Shown here: positions 8,195 through 16,200 of the stretch, piece by piece | How the letters are laid out: each line of letters opens with the position of its first letter | Numbering within the stretch: the first letter of the stretch is position 1 | IMG/VR virus record: IMGVR_UViG_3300030012_004560 | Span: 1,899 to 36,436 of that record | Strand: one strand, 5' to 3' | Source: a virus | DNA length: 34,538 bases | The notes under the pieces: model-generated | Told to the model about the DNA's origin: nothing | Databases searched by the model: none | The model's input: only the letters and a program-made list of their open reading frames with translations | Made by a program: the position numbers and the translations under genes

Positions 8195-8802
8195 CACTTA
8201 CACATACCTGTGTTATCACAAATAATATCACGGATAATATTGTGTACTTTAGTGTAATTAGCCATTGGGCGCTCTATACCCTCTTTTAACTGCTGTGGTG
8301 TTAATGTAGCACCAGGAGTAGATGGGGTAGACACTAAATCGAAGCATAGCAAATCAAAATCCTCTTGTACCATAAGTACACCGTCTGAATTTTCTTCTAC
8401 GGAACCCATTCCACGAGACGAAATGCCAACTGGTACACCTGCTTGGAATAATGATTTTGCTATGTTTCCTGCTGGGGTAGGTAGTATTTCGATCTGACCA
8501 TGTACGTCATTTCCATTCCACCAGCACTTATTAATTTTATGAGATACGTTATTTAAGTTAATAACAGATGAATCGGGGTGGTCTAGTTCGCCTAGTGCGT
8601 TATTTTCTTTAACTGGACCATCAATATATTTTGTCATTTCTCTTTCGAGAATTTGTCTTTCGTAGATACGGCCATTAGCGTTTTTAACACCTGCTCTTTG
8701 GATAATACCCTCTACAATAAGCGGGCCACCAGATTTCATTGACGATTCAACTAATAAACGGTCAACTTTTAATGGGATAATATCTACGATTAAGTTATTC
8801 AT
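8191..8802 (-). CDS. 21: Prohead core protease, gp21-like
   Basis: This 203-residue serine protease of the herpesvirus/T4 prohead protease type cuts scaffold, capsid precursor and internal proteins during head maturation. The family hallmarks are visible: GELDHP at 71-76 with the presumed catalytic His75, and GISSRG at 126-131 with the nucleophile Ser. The N-terminal block KNANGRIYERQIL (40-52) is typical of phage prohead proteases. A possible self-cleavage site LKE|G (172-175) precedes a C-terminal tail ending in the short Cys motif GMCKC. The start ATG overlaps the stop of the upstream 46-residue gene (ATGA), and AAGGA-like bases just before it could act as a weak ribosome site. The order gp20, gp21, gp22, gp23 is as in T4. 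Confidence 0.93.
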   Translation of the reverse strand: MNNLIVDIIPLKVDRLLVESSMKSGGPLIVEGIIQRAGVKNANGRIYERQILEREMTKYIDGPVKENNALGELDHPDSSVINLNNVSHKINKCWWNGNDVHGQIEILPTPAGNIAKSLFQAGVPVGISSRGMGSVEENSDGVLMVQEDFDLLCFDLVSTPSTPGATLTPQQLKEGIERPMANYTKVHNIIRDIICDNTGMCKC

Positions 8803-8939
8803 CTTCCTTGTCCTCTATATGATTTTTTATAGTTTTTTGAATTTTTGTGGTTGCTAGTTTTTGTTTTAGCATGTACACCGGGACGAGTTACTTTATGCCC
8901 GTCGTTATTAAATTCAAATGCGCTAATTCTTTTTGCCAT
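8799..8939 (-). CDS. Small basic head-module protein (46 aa)
   Basis: ATG at 8939, stop TGA overlapping the gp21 ATG by 4 nt (ATGA). It encodes a very basic peptide beginning MAKRISAFEFNNDGHKV. The second half, RPGVHAKTKTSNHKN followed by SKNYKKSYRGQGR, is rich in Lys, Asn and Ser. No cysteine, membrane segment or enzyme motif is present. The frame starts 3 nt after the previous gene, so three genes in a row (55 aa, 46 aa, gp21) are tightly coupled. Short basic proteins at this site take the place of T4 genes 67 and 68 (prohead core proteins), but no homology is claimed. DNA or scaffold binding is inferred from charge alone. Confidence 0.75.
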   Translation of the reverse strand: MAKRISAFEFNNDGHKVTRPGVHAKTKTSNHKNSKNYKKSYRGQGR

Positions 8940-8942
8940 AAC

Positions 8943-9110
8943 TTATTTTCTTTTTTTACGTTTCTTTTTAAATGCGAATGGGGTCATGTACCCTATTCCT
9001 TCACCAGGTGTATATGAAGTACCTGCTCCAGAGGCACCTAGTGAATTAGCTTCTTCTAATTCAGTTTTAATTAGTTCGCGAACTAACTGTCTTAATTGAT
9101 CTGAATTCAT
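8943..9110 (-). CDS. Small head protein sharing the mature capsid N-terminus (55 aa)
   Basis: ATG at 9110 overlaps the stop of the 281-residue gene (ATGA). The product has an N-terminal amphipathic helix (MNSDQLRQLVRELIKTELEE). The segment ANSLGASGAGTS at 21-32 follows, then YTPGEGIGYMTPFAF, and the tail KKKRKKRK is extremely basic. E20 plus ANSLGASGAGTS equals residues 60-72 of the capsid protein exactly. LEE|A at 18-21 fits the T4 prohead-protease rule, so the helix may be removed and the basic remainder left in the head. The position corresponds to T4 genes 67/68. The DNA for the shared stretch differs at 7 of 38 positions, mostly silent, which argues for selection on the peptide. Confidence 0.8.
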   Translation of the reverse strand: MNSDQLRQLVRELIKTELEEANSLGASGAGTSYTPGEGIGYMTPFAFKKKRKKRK

Positions 9111-9952
9111 TTTTGTGTTGCCTTAAGCTCATTAACCAAATTATAATAGTTAAGAAGGTTAATTACGTTATCGTCGTGAACTGAAGATTTTTTACACAAT
9201 GGTTTAATCAAGTTTTTAACTTCTGTAAGTTTAATTTGAGTAACTTGATCTGTGTTTTTAGCTAATGTTTCGATTTCTGCTTTTACCGCTATAATTTCTT
9301 CGTTAATAAAACGCTTCAATTTAGGGCTGTTTGAAACATTGTATACATACTCTTTAAGGAGTGTTCTTTGATTATCTGCTAAACCAGAGTATTTTTCATT
9401 AAATTTTTCCATTAACATTTTATGTGTTAATGCTCTGGTTTCTTTATCAAACTTTTCATATTCTTCCATTACAATTTCCTTTTTAGGTTTGTTTGGAAGA
9501 CCTTTTTCTGTAACGTGTTCTAAAATTGCAACTTTAGAATTCACTACAGACATGGGGTTAGCGTCTTTATTCTCTAATAGATTATAGACGCTAGCATATA
9601 TTTTATAATTAGGCACTTTAGCCTTAAAAAAATCTTCTATATTGTATGTATCCTTTATTTCTCTAACAAGGTTATATCTTTCTCTTCTTAAAATTGATTT
9701 ATTCAATTTATTATGAGCATTCATTAATGTCTCAATAAGAACAGTAGCGCTTGATTCTTTTTCAAATTTCTTGTTAAGTAAAGCATGGTAAATTTGATAC
9801 TCTTTTAAAAGAGTTGAATTTTTGCCAAAAAACTTTCTTAAGATACCTACAGCCTTTGGTTCAGAATTTGAAATAGTCTCCGAAGTAATTTGTCTCGTTA
9901 ACAATTCAAATAGTATCCCAGTATTTTTGTACTTGGAGTGCTTAGGTTTCAT
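9107..9952 (-). CDS. Conserved head-module protein between portal and protease (281 aa)
   Basis: This is a Lys/Glu-rich, probably all-helical soluble protein that starts MKPKHSKYKNTGILFELLTR. Long amphipathic helices follow, with no Cys pairs except a single Cys near the C-terminus, no signal peptide and no nucleotide-binding motif. The ILFELLTRQIT segment is reminiscent of conserved proteins at this site in marine T4-like phages (from memory, not verified). It sits directly after the portal gene and is translationally coupled to the 55-residue gene. T4 places prohead-core genes 67/68 here, so a role in prohead initiation or core assembly is plausible. Function is not established. Confidence 0.75.
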   Translation of the reverse strand: MKPKHSKYKNTGILFELLTRQITSETISNSEPKAVGILRKFFGKNSTLLKEYQIYHALLNKKFEKESSATVLIETLMNAHNKLNKSILRRERYNLVREIKDTYNIEDFFKAKVPNYKIYASVYNLLENKDANPMSVVNSKVAILEHVTEKGLPNKPKKEIVMEEYEKFDKETRALTHKMLMEKFNEKYSGLADNQRTLLKEYVYNVSNSPKLKRFINEEIIAVKAEIETLAKNTDQVTQIKLTEVKNLIKPLCKKSSVHDDNVINLLNYYNLVNELKATQK

Positions 9953-9972
9953 GCATGAATGGGTTTATTCCT

Positions 9973-9982
9973 ATATAAATAT
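9973..9982 (-). promoter_or_regulatory. Candidate phage promoter box before the 281-residue gene
   Basis: The coding strand reads ATATTTATAT, 21-30 nt before the ATG at 9952, in the 48-nt gap after the portal gene. Confidence 0.38.
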
Positions 9983-10000
9983 GTAGAGTCTTCTGAAACT

Positions 10001-11848
10001 TTACTCTTTTATGATGTTTTCTTCGTCTAACATAGACGACTTATCTTCTTCAGATAATAGTTGTTTTCCCTTTAAACGATTTAATGATAGTTTCTTAAGT
10101 ATTCTTGAATTTTCTTCAAGTGCAAATGGAGAGACATCATTAGTTCTATTAGGACTATCGTCAGCTGTTAAGCCACCTTTACCAAGTGGGTCGCGGCTAA
10201 AGTTACTTTTATCCGTACCAAAATCGCTTAATTTAGATTTAGGACGACCTGGTTCGTTTTCATCATACCCATCAGGGATATCTTTAAGTCCTTTATCTCT
10301 TTTAGTAGCATATAGATTAGCTAAATCATGTGGGGTACCATATGATTCGCCTGATTCTATAGGATCGTTACCTTCATTTTCTATTTGGTTAGTGCGGAAG
10401 ATATGAGCAGCATCATCTAGGGATCTGTTTCTTTCATGATCCATTTCTTCTTGAGAAAGATTAAATACGTTTTTATAAACAAAATCAGTTGAAAGAACTT
10501 TTTTATCTAAAATAGAGTTTGCAAGTTCAACTTTAGACTTATATAATTCAGTCTTTTCTTGTTCAAATACAATTGAAGGGCCTGTGAGTGATAATTCAAA
10601 ATCTACTAAATCTGAATCTGTAAATCCCTGAGTATATAAGTGAACTAATGCTATTTTCTGTAATTCAGAAACGATTGTTCTTTGTAGGCGCTCAATTGTA
10701 CGAGCGAAACGAATATCCATAGCAGCTAGCGTTGATTTGCCTTCAAGGTTTTCATCGTATCCTAAGAACGCTTTTGGAATTTTAAGAGCGGCTAACATTC
10801 GATTCTTTAAGTATTCAATATCCGTTGTACCATCGTAATCAAGACCTTTTGTAGTTTCAATCTTAGTTGACGCATCATTACCTCTAACTGGGATATAAAA
10901 ATCCTCAGTCATGTTTTGGATATTAAATTTTAAATTATAGTCACCAGTATTTTGATCCACATATGGAGTCTTTTTCATCTGGTTAACAGTTTTTTGCATA
11001 AACGTATCAATTTCGTTTGGTGGAATACCACCTACGTTCATGTAGAAAATTCTTTTTTCTGGTGCGCGCATAATTCTGTGAATAAGCATTGCATCCTCCA
11101 TCAAGATTAACTGCTTAAATACTTTACGAGCTGGTTCAAGATATGAACGGCCATATGGGAGATAGTTAGCATCTGATAATAGTCTAAAGTGTGCTACCTC
11201 ATAATTCTCAAGCTTCATTTGATCTGTTCTTCTAGCACTATAAGTGTTAGATTGTGACAAACCGTTAGGATCTAGTACGAACTGTACATAACTTGGGTTT
11301 TCGGGGTCTAATCCTTCTTCTCTTACTACCTGATATACAGAAAGTGGTAAAGCATTATAAACACCAAATTTTTCAGATATTTGAAGGTGAAGATAAAAAT
11401 CACCGTATTTACACATTTGACGAACCCAAGATGGTAAGTTAAATTCTACATTAAGTACATCATAAAATAAGTTATGAAGCACGCGTTTTACATTATCATT
11501 TGATGATTTAATAGTTAATACATCACCATATTCATTTTTAAGGGTTGCTTCTTCTGAGATAATATCAAGTGCAGGAGCAATTAATGAATCATAATCCATC
11601 GCCTCATAATCGCTATAAAGCTGAAGGCGCATAGATGAGTAGTTAAGTGTAGGGTTGTATTGAAGTGACGAACCTACTGGCTTGTGTAATCTTGTAAATC
11701 TATCGTAAAGTGAGTTAGACTCTAGGTTACCATATTTTTGGATACGGTCAGTATCCATTATCTTGAGTTGATTACCTCCAACGTTTCTTATGATAACGTC
11801 GTTTGAAAATAATCGTCTTAATCGTGTAAATAAGCTAGTATCTGCCAT
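10001..11848 (-). CDS. 20: Portal vertex protein, gp20-like
   Basis: This 615-residue protein forms the dodecameric ring at one head vertex through which DNA is packaged and to which the neck attaches. The central region carries the T4-like portal signature (YLEPARKVFKQLILMEDAML, then HRIMRAPEKRIFYMNVGGIP, roughly residues 240-275). Downstream, GLDYDGTTDIEYLKNRMLAA and a segment ending in IPKAFLGYDENLEGKSTLA match the gp20 stem or clip region. The length is somewhat above T4 gp20 (524 aa), with a charged, disordered C-terminal tail. It follows the terminase gene after only 30 nt and has a candidate promoter box in that gap. In T4, genes 18 and 19 would lie between these two. Confidence 0.95.
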   Translation of the reverse strand: MADTSLFTRLRRLFSNDVIIRNVGGNQLKIMDTDRIQKYGNLESNSLYDRFTRLHKPVGSSLQYNPTLNYSSMRLQLYSDYEAMDYDSLIAPALDIISEEATLKNEYGDVLTIKSSNDNVKRVLHNLFYDVLNVEFNLPSWVRQMCKYGDFYLHLQISEKFGVYNALPLSVYQVVREEGLDPENPSYVQFVLDPNGLSQSNTYSARRTDQMKLENYEVAHFRLLSDANYLPYGRSYLEPARKVFKQLILMEDAMLIHRIMRAPEKRIFYMNVGGIPPNEIDTFMQKTVNQMKKTPYVDQNTGDYNLKFNIQNMTEDFYIPVRGNDASTKIETTKGLDYDGTTDIEYLKNRMLAALKIPKAFLGYDENLEGKSTLAAMDIRFARTIERLQRTIVSELQKIALVHLYTQGFTDSDLVDFELSLTGPSIVFEQEKTELYKSKVELANSILDKKVLSTDFVYKNVFNLSQEEMDHERNRSLDDAAHIFRTNQIENEGNDPIESGESYGTPHDLANLYATKRDKGLKDIPDGYDENEPGRPKSKLSDFGTDKSNFSRDPLGKGGLTADDSPNRTNDVSPFALEENSRILKKLSLNRLKGKQLLSEEDKSSMLDEENIIKE

Positions 11849-11869
11849 ATTTATGGTTTATAATGTGTG

Positions 11870-11878
11870 TATAAATAT
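11870..11878 (-). promoter_or_regulatory. Candidate phage promoter box before the portal gene
   Basis: The coding strand reads ATATTTATA, 22-30 nt before the portal ATG. It overlaps the start of the 30-nt gap after the terminase stop. Confidence 0.38.
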
Positions 11879-13471
11879 TTAACCTAGGAGCCAAGACAAA
11901 TCTTCATCTTTTCCTCCTACTTTCATTTTATACGCTTGTTTAGGGTCGTTTATTTTAGCAGTGCTAAAAAATGGATTGTAAGTTGCTTTAGTTGTATTTT
12001 CAAGCATAGCTCTAGTTAAATCAACTCCGTGTTGAGCGAATTTTAATGCAGTATCTCGCACGTAACATGCTGTAGCTATAGACATTATTAAGTCGTCATT
12101 ATAACCTGTTTGGGCTTCTGGTCGTCCATTTTTCCAAACGAATGTTCTTAATTCATCTAATGTACGTCTTGATTGAATTTGTATACTTTGTTCTTTAACA
12201 TACGCATCTAATTTTGCAATAGTTAATGGTCTAGTTTTAAGCGACATTGTAAAGCCGGGTACCATTTTTGATTTATCTATTAAATCGTATCCTTTAGCAA
12301 TATACGCCTCGGCATCACGAGTAAATTTTTCATCTTTAGGGCTGTAATATAGGTTTTCATAACCCATATCAATTACTTCTTGTATAGCAGCCCAACCAAT
12401 GTTTGCGTTTTCAATAACAAGTAATGCTTTATTATATTCAGTTGCTATGTTATATAATATTCGCCCAAAATCTTTAGTTGGTACTTGGTCTTTAAATTCA
12501 GCTACTTGTGTACAATTTTCAATGTCTATAATATGAAATGCTGAGTAATCTTTTGAGTCACCCCTTGCTACGTCAGCTACAACCATATATTGTCTTGTAT
12601 AGTCTGGGTATTCCCAAACCCATAAACTACTATTTATACCCCTTTTTTCTAGTGGGTCTTTTAACATTGTAGCTTCAATATGGTTTAATACTTCAGGTGG
12701 GAATACTGTATCACCAGAGGTTGTAAAATCGCAGTCACATTCCTGTGCCGCCATTCTTTCACCTAATTCATCATCTTGCCTATCTCTCCATTCTTGATTT
12801 CTTTCTGGGTGTACAGTCCATGGTAATCTAATAGGTGTAAAACCGCTTGTGCCGTCTTGTGCTTTAATCCATTGTCTATGGAACCAGTTACCAGTACCAT
12901 TTGGTGTAGATAATATTATTGCCCTACCACCAGTAGCAAGTGTTTGTTGTGCTGAACCCCAAATCTCTTCAATTCTATTTTCTTCAATAAATGCAGCCTC
13001 ATCAATTACTAGAAGTGAAATTGCTTCTGATCTACCAGCATCGCCTGCTGCGGATACTGCTTTAATTTGAGATCCATTTTTAAGTCGTAGTGACAGTCGG
13101 TTATTTTCTACTGTAGGTAATTTTAACCAACTAGGTAACTGATCGTACATAAATCGTACTTTAGTTACTAGGTTTTTAGCTGTTTCTTGTTTTGTTGCAA
13201 TTACAAGGATATTTTTATCCTTTTGGAATAGCATCATGTGTAAAGCTATACCTGCTGAAAGTGTTGAAATACCAAGCTGTCTTGATTTTAGGATTACTGA
13301 TTTATCGTGTTTATTTAGTAGTCCTAATACTTTTTCTTGGAATGGGTATAGGTTAAACTGTGTTCTACCTCTTGTTGGGTGTTGAATCCAACAATATTTT
13401 TTCATAAAGTAAACAGGATCGCTTGCTGATTTGACAAATTCCTGCTTTATAATTGCTTTAATGTCTGCCAT
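11879..13471 (-). CDS. 17: Terminase large subunit, gp17-like
   Basis: This 530-residue ATP-driven DNA-packaging motor and headful nuclease has its ATPase half first. The deviant Walker A is K62 followed by SRQLGIST (63-70). Walker B is LLVIDEAAFIEE from 153, with D157 and E158, and the coupling motif LSTPNGTGNWFHRQW begins at 188. The nuclease half has VVADVARGDSKDYSAFHIID (D300 and D308), LLVIENANIGWAAIQEV (E354) and YNDDLIMS (457-464), as expected for the RNase H-like fold with acidic metal ligands. It is shorter than T4 gp17 (610 aa) mainly at the ends. The position of T4 gp17 K166 is occupied by Ile, and the lysine stands at the start of the motif, as in several other phage terminases. 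A terminator lies just upstream, so it starts a unit. Confidence 0.96.
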   Translation of the reverse strand: MADIKAIIKQEFVKSASDPVYFMKKYCWIQHPTRGRTQFNLYPFQEKVLGLLNKHDKSVILKSRQLGISTLSAGIALHMMLFQKDKNILVIATKQETAKNLVTKVRFMYDQLPSWLKLPTVENNRLSLRLKNGSQIKAVSAAGDAGRSEAISLLVIDEAAFIEENRIEEIWGSAQQTLATGGRAIILSTPNGTGNWFHRQWIKAQDGTSGFTPIRLPWTVHPERNQEWRDRQDDELGERMAAQECDCDFTTSGDTVFPPEVLNHIEATMLKDPLEKRGINSSLWVWEYPDYTRQYMVVADVARGDSKDYSAFHIIDIENCTQVAEFKDQVPTKDFGRILYNIATEYNKALLVIENANIGWAAIQEVIDMGYENLYYSPKDEKFTRDAEAYIAKGYDLIDKSKMVPGFTMSLKTRPLTIAKLDAYVKEQSIQIQSRRTLDELRTFVWKNGRPEAQTGYNDDLIMSIATACYVRDTALKFAQHGVDLTRAMLENTTKATYNPFFSTAKINDPKQAYKMKVGGKDEDLSWLLG

Positions 13472-13486
13472 CGTATATACGTAGCT

Positions 13487-13511
13487 AAAAAGAAAGGGGA
13501 CCGAAGTCCCC
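13487..13511 (-). terminator. Rho-independent terminator with a UUCG loop
   Basis: On the minus strand, GGGGAC-TTCG-GTCCCC is followed by TTTCTTTTT, which is a 6-bp stem with the extra-stable UUCG tetraloop and a T-rich tail. It lies just after the stop of the 641-residue gene and before the terminase ATG. Confidence 0.88.
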
Positions 13512-13533
13512 TTAATTTTAATATTTGGTTAAA

Positions 13534-15459
13534 TTATATAAGGTAGTACTTTTCATCTTTCATTAATCTCCTCATTTCATCTTTACTGAATTGAGGGATT
13601 GCCCTTCCACTAGCATCCATTTTAAAAGCAGGGAGGAATTGTGTACCATCTAAATCAGATAATTGTGGCATAGCAAAAATTTCAACATCACCATTATCAT
13701 GAATTTGTACATATCCATCATTTCCAACAGCGTAAATGCCTTTACCTAATTGTGGTTGGGATCTTCCGAGATCTTCAAGATCCTTACTAGTATAGTAATT
13801 AGAACTGAATTCAAAATTATCATATAATCTTGTAAATTCTTCTTCGTTCCAAGGGCCTCTCATGTTAAAACCATAGATTTTGTCATTTGCCAAATCATAA
13901 TATCCGGCACCCCCAGAACCTACACCACCTAAAATACCATCAGCAAAGTTGAATCCAGCTTTTACTAGTATATCTTCAACGTCTCTAAGTTGTTCGTTAA
14001 GACTTAGTTTTTTTTTGATATCACTTTCAGTGATTAAACCAGCTAATTTTTGCATACGAAGTGTAGATTCGTTAAGTTCAAATGCTTCTTCATCAATAGC
14101 ATCTTCTTCAACTGGAATATCTTCATCCATTACTTTGCCTTTTTCGTCTTCATCATAGTTTTTAGGTAAAGCCATTTTTTTCATTTTACCATATTCTTTC
14201 TGAAGTTTAGCTTTAGCTCTTTCAAGTTCTTTAAGTTGCTTGCGAACTTCTTTAACAGCATTCTTATCCATCATGTCTCTAAACTCATTATCTTCGTCAA
14301 TACGAGTTAAACGACCTTCAGTTTCCTCGATCATTTCATCGATTGCTGCAAGTTTAGTTTCAAGGGCGGCTCTGCGTCCTTGATTTTCAATTTCTTTCAT
14401 CTTTTTAGCTAATGGGTTTTTAGCTTCTTTGATTTGCTGTTTAATGTATTTTTCTAAATTTGTCATAGTGTTTGTGTTTTCTTCCATTCCGAATCCACCA
14501 AAAGCCATAAGTTCCTCACGGTAAATATCGTTTTCAGCTTTTTTATATGCGTTATTAGCTACTTCTATAGCATTTGCTAATTTTTCAGGAGTAAGACCAT
14601 ATTTTGCAAGTTGGAGATTATTTTCTTTTACTTCTTTTTTTACAGCATTAAGAAAATCTTCTAAAGAACCTTTATCAAACTGCATGTCAGCTAACATTTT
14701 CTTTGCGCCACCATCAAGGTAATTTGTTTCAGGTACTTTTCTATTAAAATCAGCAACAGTCATCATTTCTTCTAATGCGTCAATTGAACCTAAATCTAAA
14801 TCTTCAAAATCACCAAAATCCATTGCTGTGGGATCATCAGCCACATCGAATTCAGCATCTCTGCGCTTTCTGCCTCTGGTTTCAGGAGCATCAGGGTCGC
14901 GAGTTGGTTCTTGTGCTTTTTTAAGTTGTGAGGTTAATGTAATTAAGCCCTTCATTTCAAGCGCTTTTAAAAATTTATTCGCTTGAGCGGGGCTACTATA
15001 TGAAGTAGCAGCAATTACGTCTTTAGAGGTAAATCCTCCATCTTGAACCATTGTTACTGCTAATGCTTTTATTTCTTCAGGTGTAAAACGCTTTTTAGGG
15101 CGTTTTTGTCCTGGCGACTTATATGTTTTAAGAATATTGTTTACACGTTGCATGAATTGAAGAACTTGTTTCATGTCAGCGTTTTGACTAAGTTTAAAGA
15201 TGTTCGATGTACGAGGCATCTCAGATAATTCTTCTTCAACATATGAAGGATCAGCACCAAATATAGGATCTGGTGACATATCTTCAATACCCGGAGGTGT
15301 TATATCGTCTTCTCCTTCAGCATCTGCTGCTCTTTTATCATCTAATTCTTCATCGTCTATAAAAGATTGAGCCGCCATTTTTTCTGGCGCATCACCCATT
15401 TCTTTTAGGGCTGCTTCGATTTCTTCGAAGATAATTTGTTTAATATCGTTTTTATTCAT
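13534..15459 (-). CDS. Multi-module phage protein upstream of terminase (641 aa), unknown role
   Basis: The ATG at 15459 (MNKNDIKQIIFEEIEAALKE) is preferred over an upstream frame from 15504, which would read through a promoter-like box. Modules in order: N-terminal helix; acidic linker (31-80); winged-helix-like segment (about 124-178, with SKDVIAATSYSSPAQANKFL) ending in an AT-hook-like TRGRKRR (194-200); an acidic stretch; a second start-like helix MTNLEKYIKQQIKEA (332-346); a coiled coil (about 350-428); LNESTLRMQKLAGLITES (462-479); and a Gly/Asp-rich C-terminal domain (500-641). Candidate prohead-protease sites are IKE|A (343-345), LNE|S (462-464) and ITE|S (476-478). It occupies the place of the small terminase (T4 gp16) but is far larger. 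It may be a packaged polyprotein, a DNA-recognition factor, or both. Function is unknown. Confidence 0.75.
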   Translation of the reverse strand: MNKNDIKQIIFEEIEAALKEMGDAPEKMAAQSFIDDEELDDKRAADAEGEDDITPPGIEDMSPDPIFGADPSYVEEELSEMPRTSNIFKLSQNADMKQVLQFMQRVNNILKTYKSPGQKRPKKRFTPEEIKALAVTMVQDGGFTSKDVIAATSYSSPAQANKFLKALEMKGLITLTSQLKKAQEPTRDPDAPETRGRKRRDAEFDVADDPTAMDFGDFEDLDLGSIDALEEMMTVADFNRKVPETNYLDGGAKKMLADMQFDKGSLEDFLNAVKKEVKENNLQLAKYGLTPEKLANAIEVANNAYKKAENDIYREELMAFGGFGMEENTNTMTNLEKYIKQQIKEAKNPLAKKMKEIENQGRRAALETKLAAIDEMIEETEGRLTRIDEDNEFRDMMDKNAVKEVRKQLKELERAKAKLQKEYGKMKKMALPKNYDEDEKGKVMDEDIPVEEDAIDEEAFELNESTLRMQKLAGLITESDIKKKLSLNEQLRDVEDILVKAGFNFADGILGGVGSGGAGYYDLANDKIYGFNMRGPWNEEEFTRLYDNFEFSSNYYTSKDLEDLGRSQPQLGKGIYAVGNDGYVQIHDNGDVEIFAMPQLSDLDGTQFLPAFKMDASGRAIPQFSKDEMRRLMKDEKYYLI

Positions 15460-15484
15460 TTTGCGCAAAATGTGTGTTAACAAC

Positions 15485-15496
15485 AATAAATATATA
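15485..15496 (-). promoter_or_regulatory. Candidate phage promoter box before the 641-residue gene
   Basis: The coding strand reads TATATATTTATT, 26-37 nt before the ATG at 15459. It lies partly beyond the end of the upstream gene and supports the shorter start. Confidence 0.38.
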
Positions 15497-15500
15497 AAGA

Positions 15501-15881
15501 TCAATCAGGCAGTGTATAACCTATAGTATTTATCAAGAATACTGTACCTAGAAAACCACCTGCGACACCTACCCACGGTCTGTTATACCATTTATCAACT
15601 TTATCTAAACGATAAACGTATAAATCTATTTCCTCATTTAGTAATCTTATTTCTTGATCCTTGTATAGGATTATAAGACTATCTTGTTTAGCTAACTGTT
15701 CGTGCAGTTTAATTTCAAATTCTAATTCTTGGATTAAAACTGTTTTAACCGAATCCTGAGTACGTAGTGTATCTAAAGCCAGGAAAAACTCTTCAAGTTC
15801 CGTTTGAGGAATCTGAAGAGTATCCTGTGAATAAACAATACTAGATACTCCTAATAGTAGAGCGACTAGTAATTGCTTCAT
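15501..15881 (-). CDS. Exported coiled-coil protein with signal peptide (126 aa), possible spanin
   Basis: It starts with a clear signal peptide (MKQLLVALLLGVSSIVYSQ, likely cut after Ser18 or nearby). The type ending in Ser-Gln-Asp is common in Flavobacteriia. A helical, heptad-like region follows (about 28-95, many Leu, Glu, Gln), then a hydrophobic segment WVGVAGGFLGTVFLINTIGY (about 103-122) near the C-terminus. The start overlaps the stop of the upstream 103-residue gene (ATGA). An N-terminal export signal, a coiled coil and a C-terminal membrane helix would fit a periplasm-spanning lysis protein, but no Cys lipobox is present. The role is inferred. Confidence 0.65.
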   Translation of the reverse strand: MKQLLVALLLGVSSIVYSQDTLQIPQTELEEFFLALDTLRTQDSVKTVLIQELEFEIKLHEQLAKQDSLIILYKDQEIRLLNEEIDLYVYRLDKVDKWYNRPWVGVAGGFLGTVFLINTIGYTLPD

Positions 15882-16189
15882 GACTTAGCTTTTGGCTTAC
15901 GACCTTTACCTCTGTACTTGTTTTCAAAGTTTTTGGTAGTTTGTTTAGCATTAGAAGTGTTTTTAACTTGCTTCTTAGTGTTACTTACTTTTTTCTTTTG
16001 AGCAGTGATTGCTTTTTTAGTCTGAGTTTTTTGTTGCTGAACTTGCTTGGTTTTAGCTTGTGTCTGCTTGACTTTTTTCTTAGTTTCATTAACCTTTTTA
16101 GTATGTTGTTTTTTACTTGTGGCTGCAACTACTGTAGCTGTCCCACCGATTGCGGCAAATAAGCCTAAAATCCATTTCCAAAGTTTCAT
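15878..16189 (-). CDS. Lys-rich protein with N-terminal membrane helix (103 aa)
   Basis: A single hydrophobic segment (WKWILGLFAAIGGTATVVAA, about residues 4-23) is followed by about 80 residues made mostly of Lys, Gln, Thr and Asn. The latter is arranged as a long amphipathic or coiled-coil helix (repeats of KKKV, KQ and TK). It is strongly basic to the end (GKGRKPKAKS). It is coupled to the following exported protein through ATGA. The two may work together in the envelope, for example as a lysis pair; this rests on topology only. I do not recognise the family. Confidence 0.65.
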   Translation of the reverse strand: MKLWKWILGLFAAIGGTATVVAATSKKQHTKKVNETKKKVKQTQAKTKQVQQQKTQTKKAITAQKKKVSNTKKQVKNTSNAKQTTKNFENKYRGKGRKPKAKS

Positions 16190-16200
16190 ATTAGTTTTTT

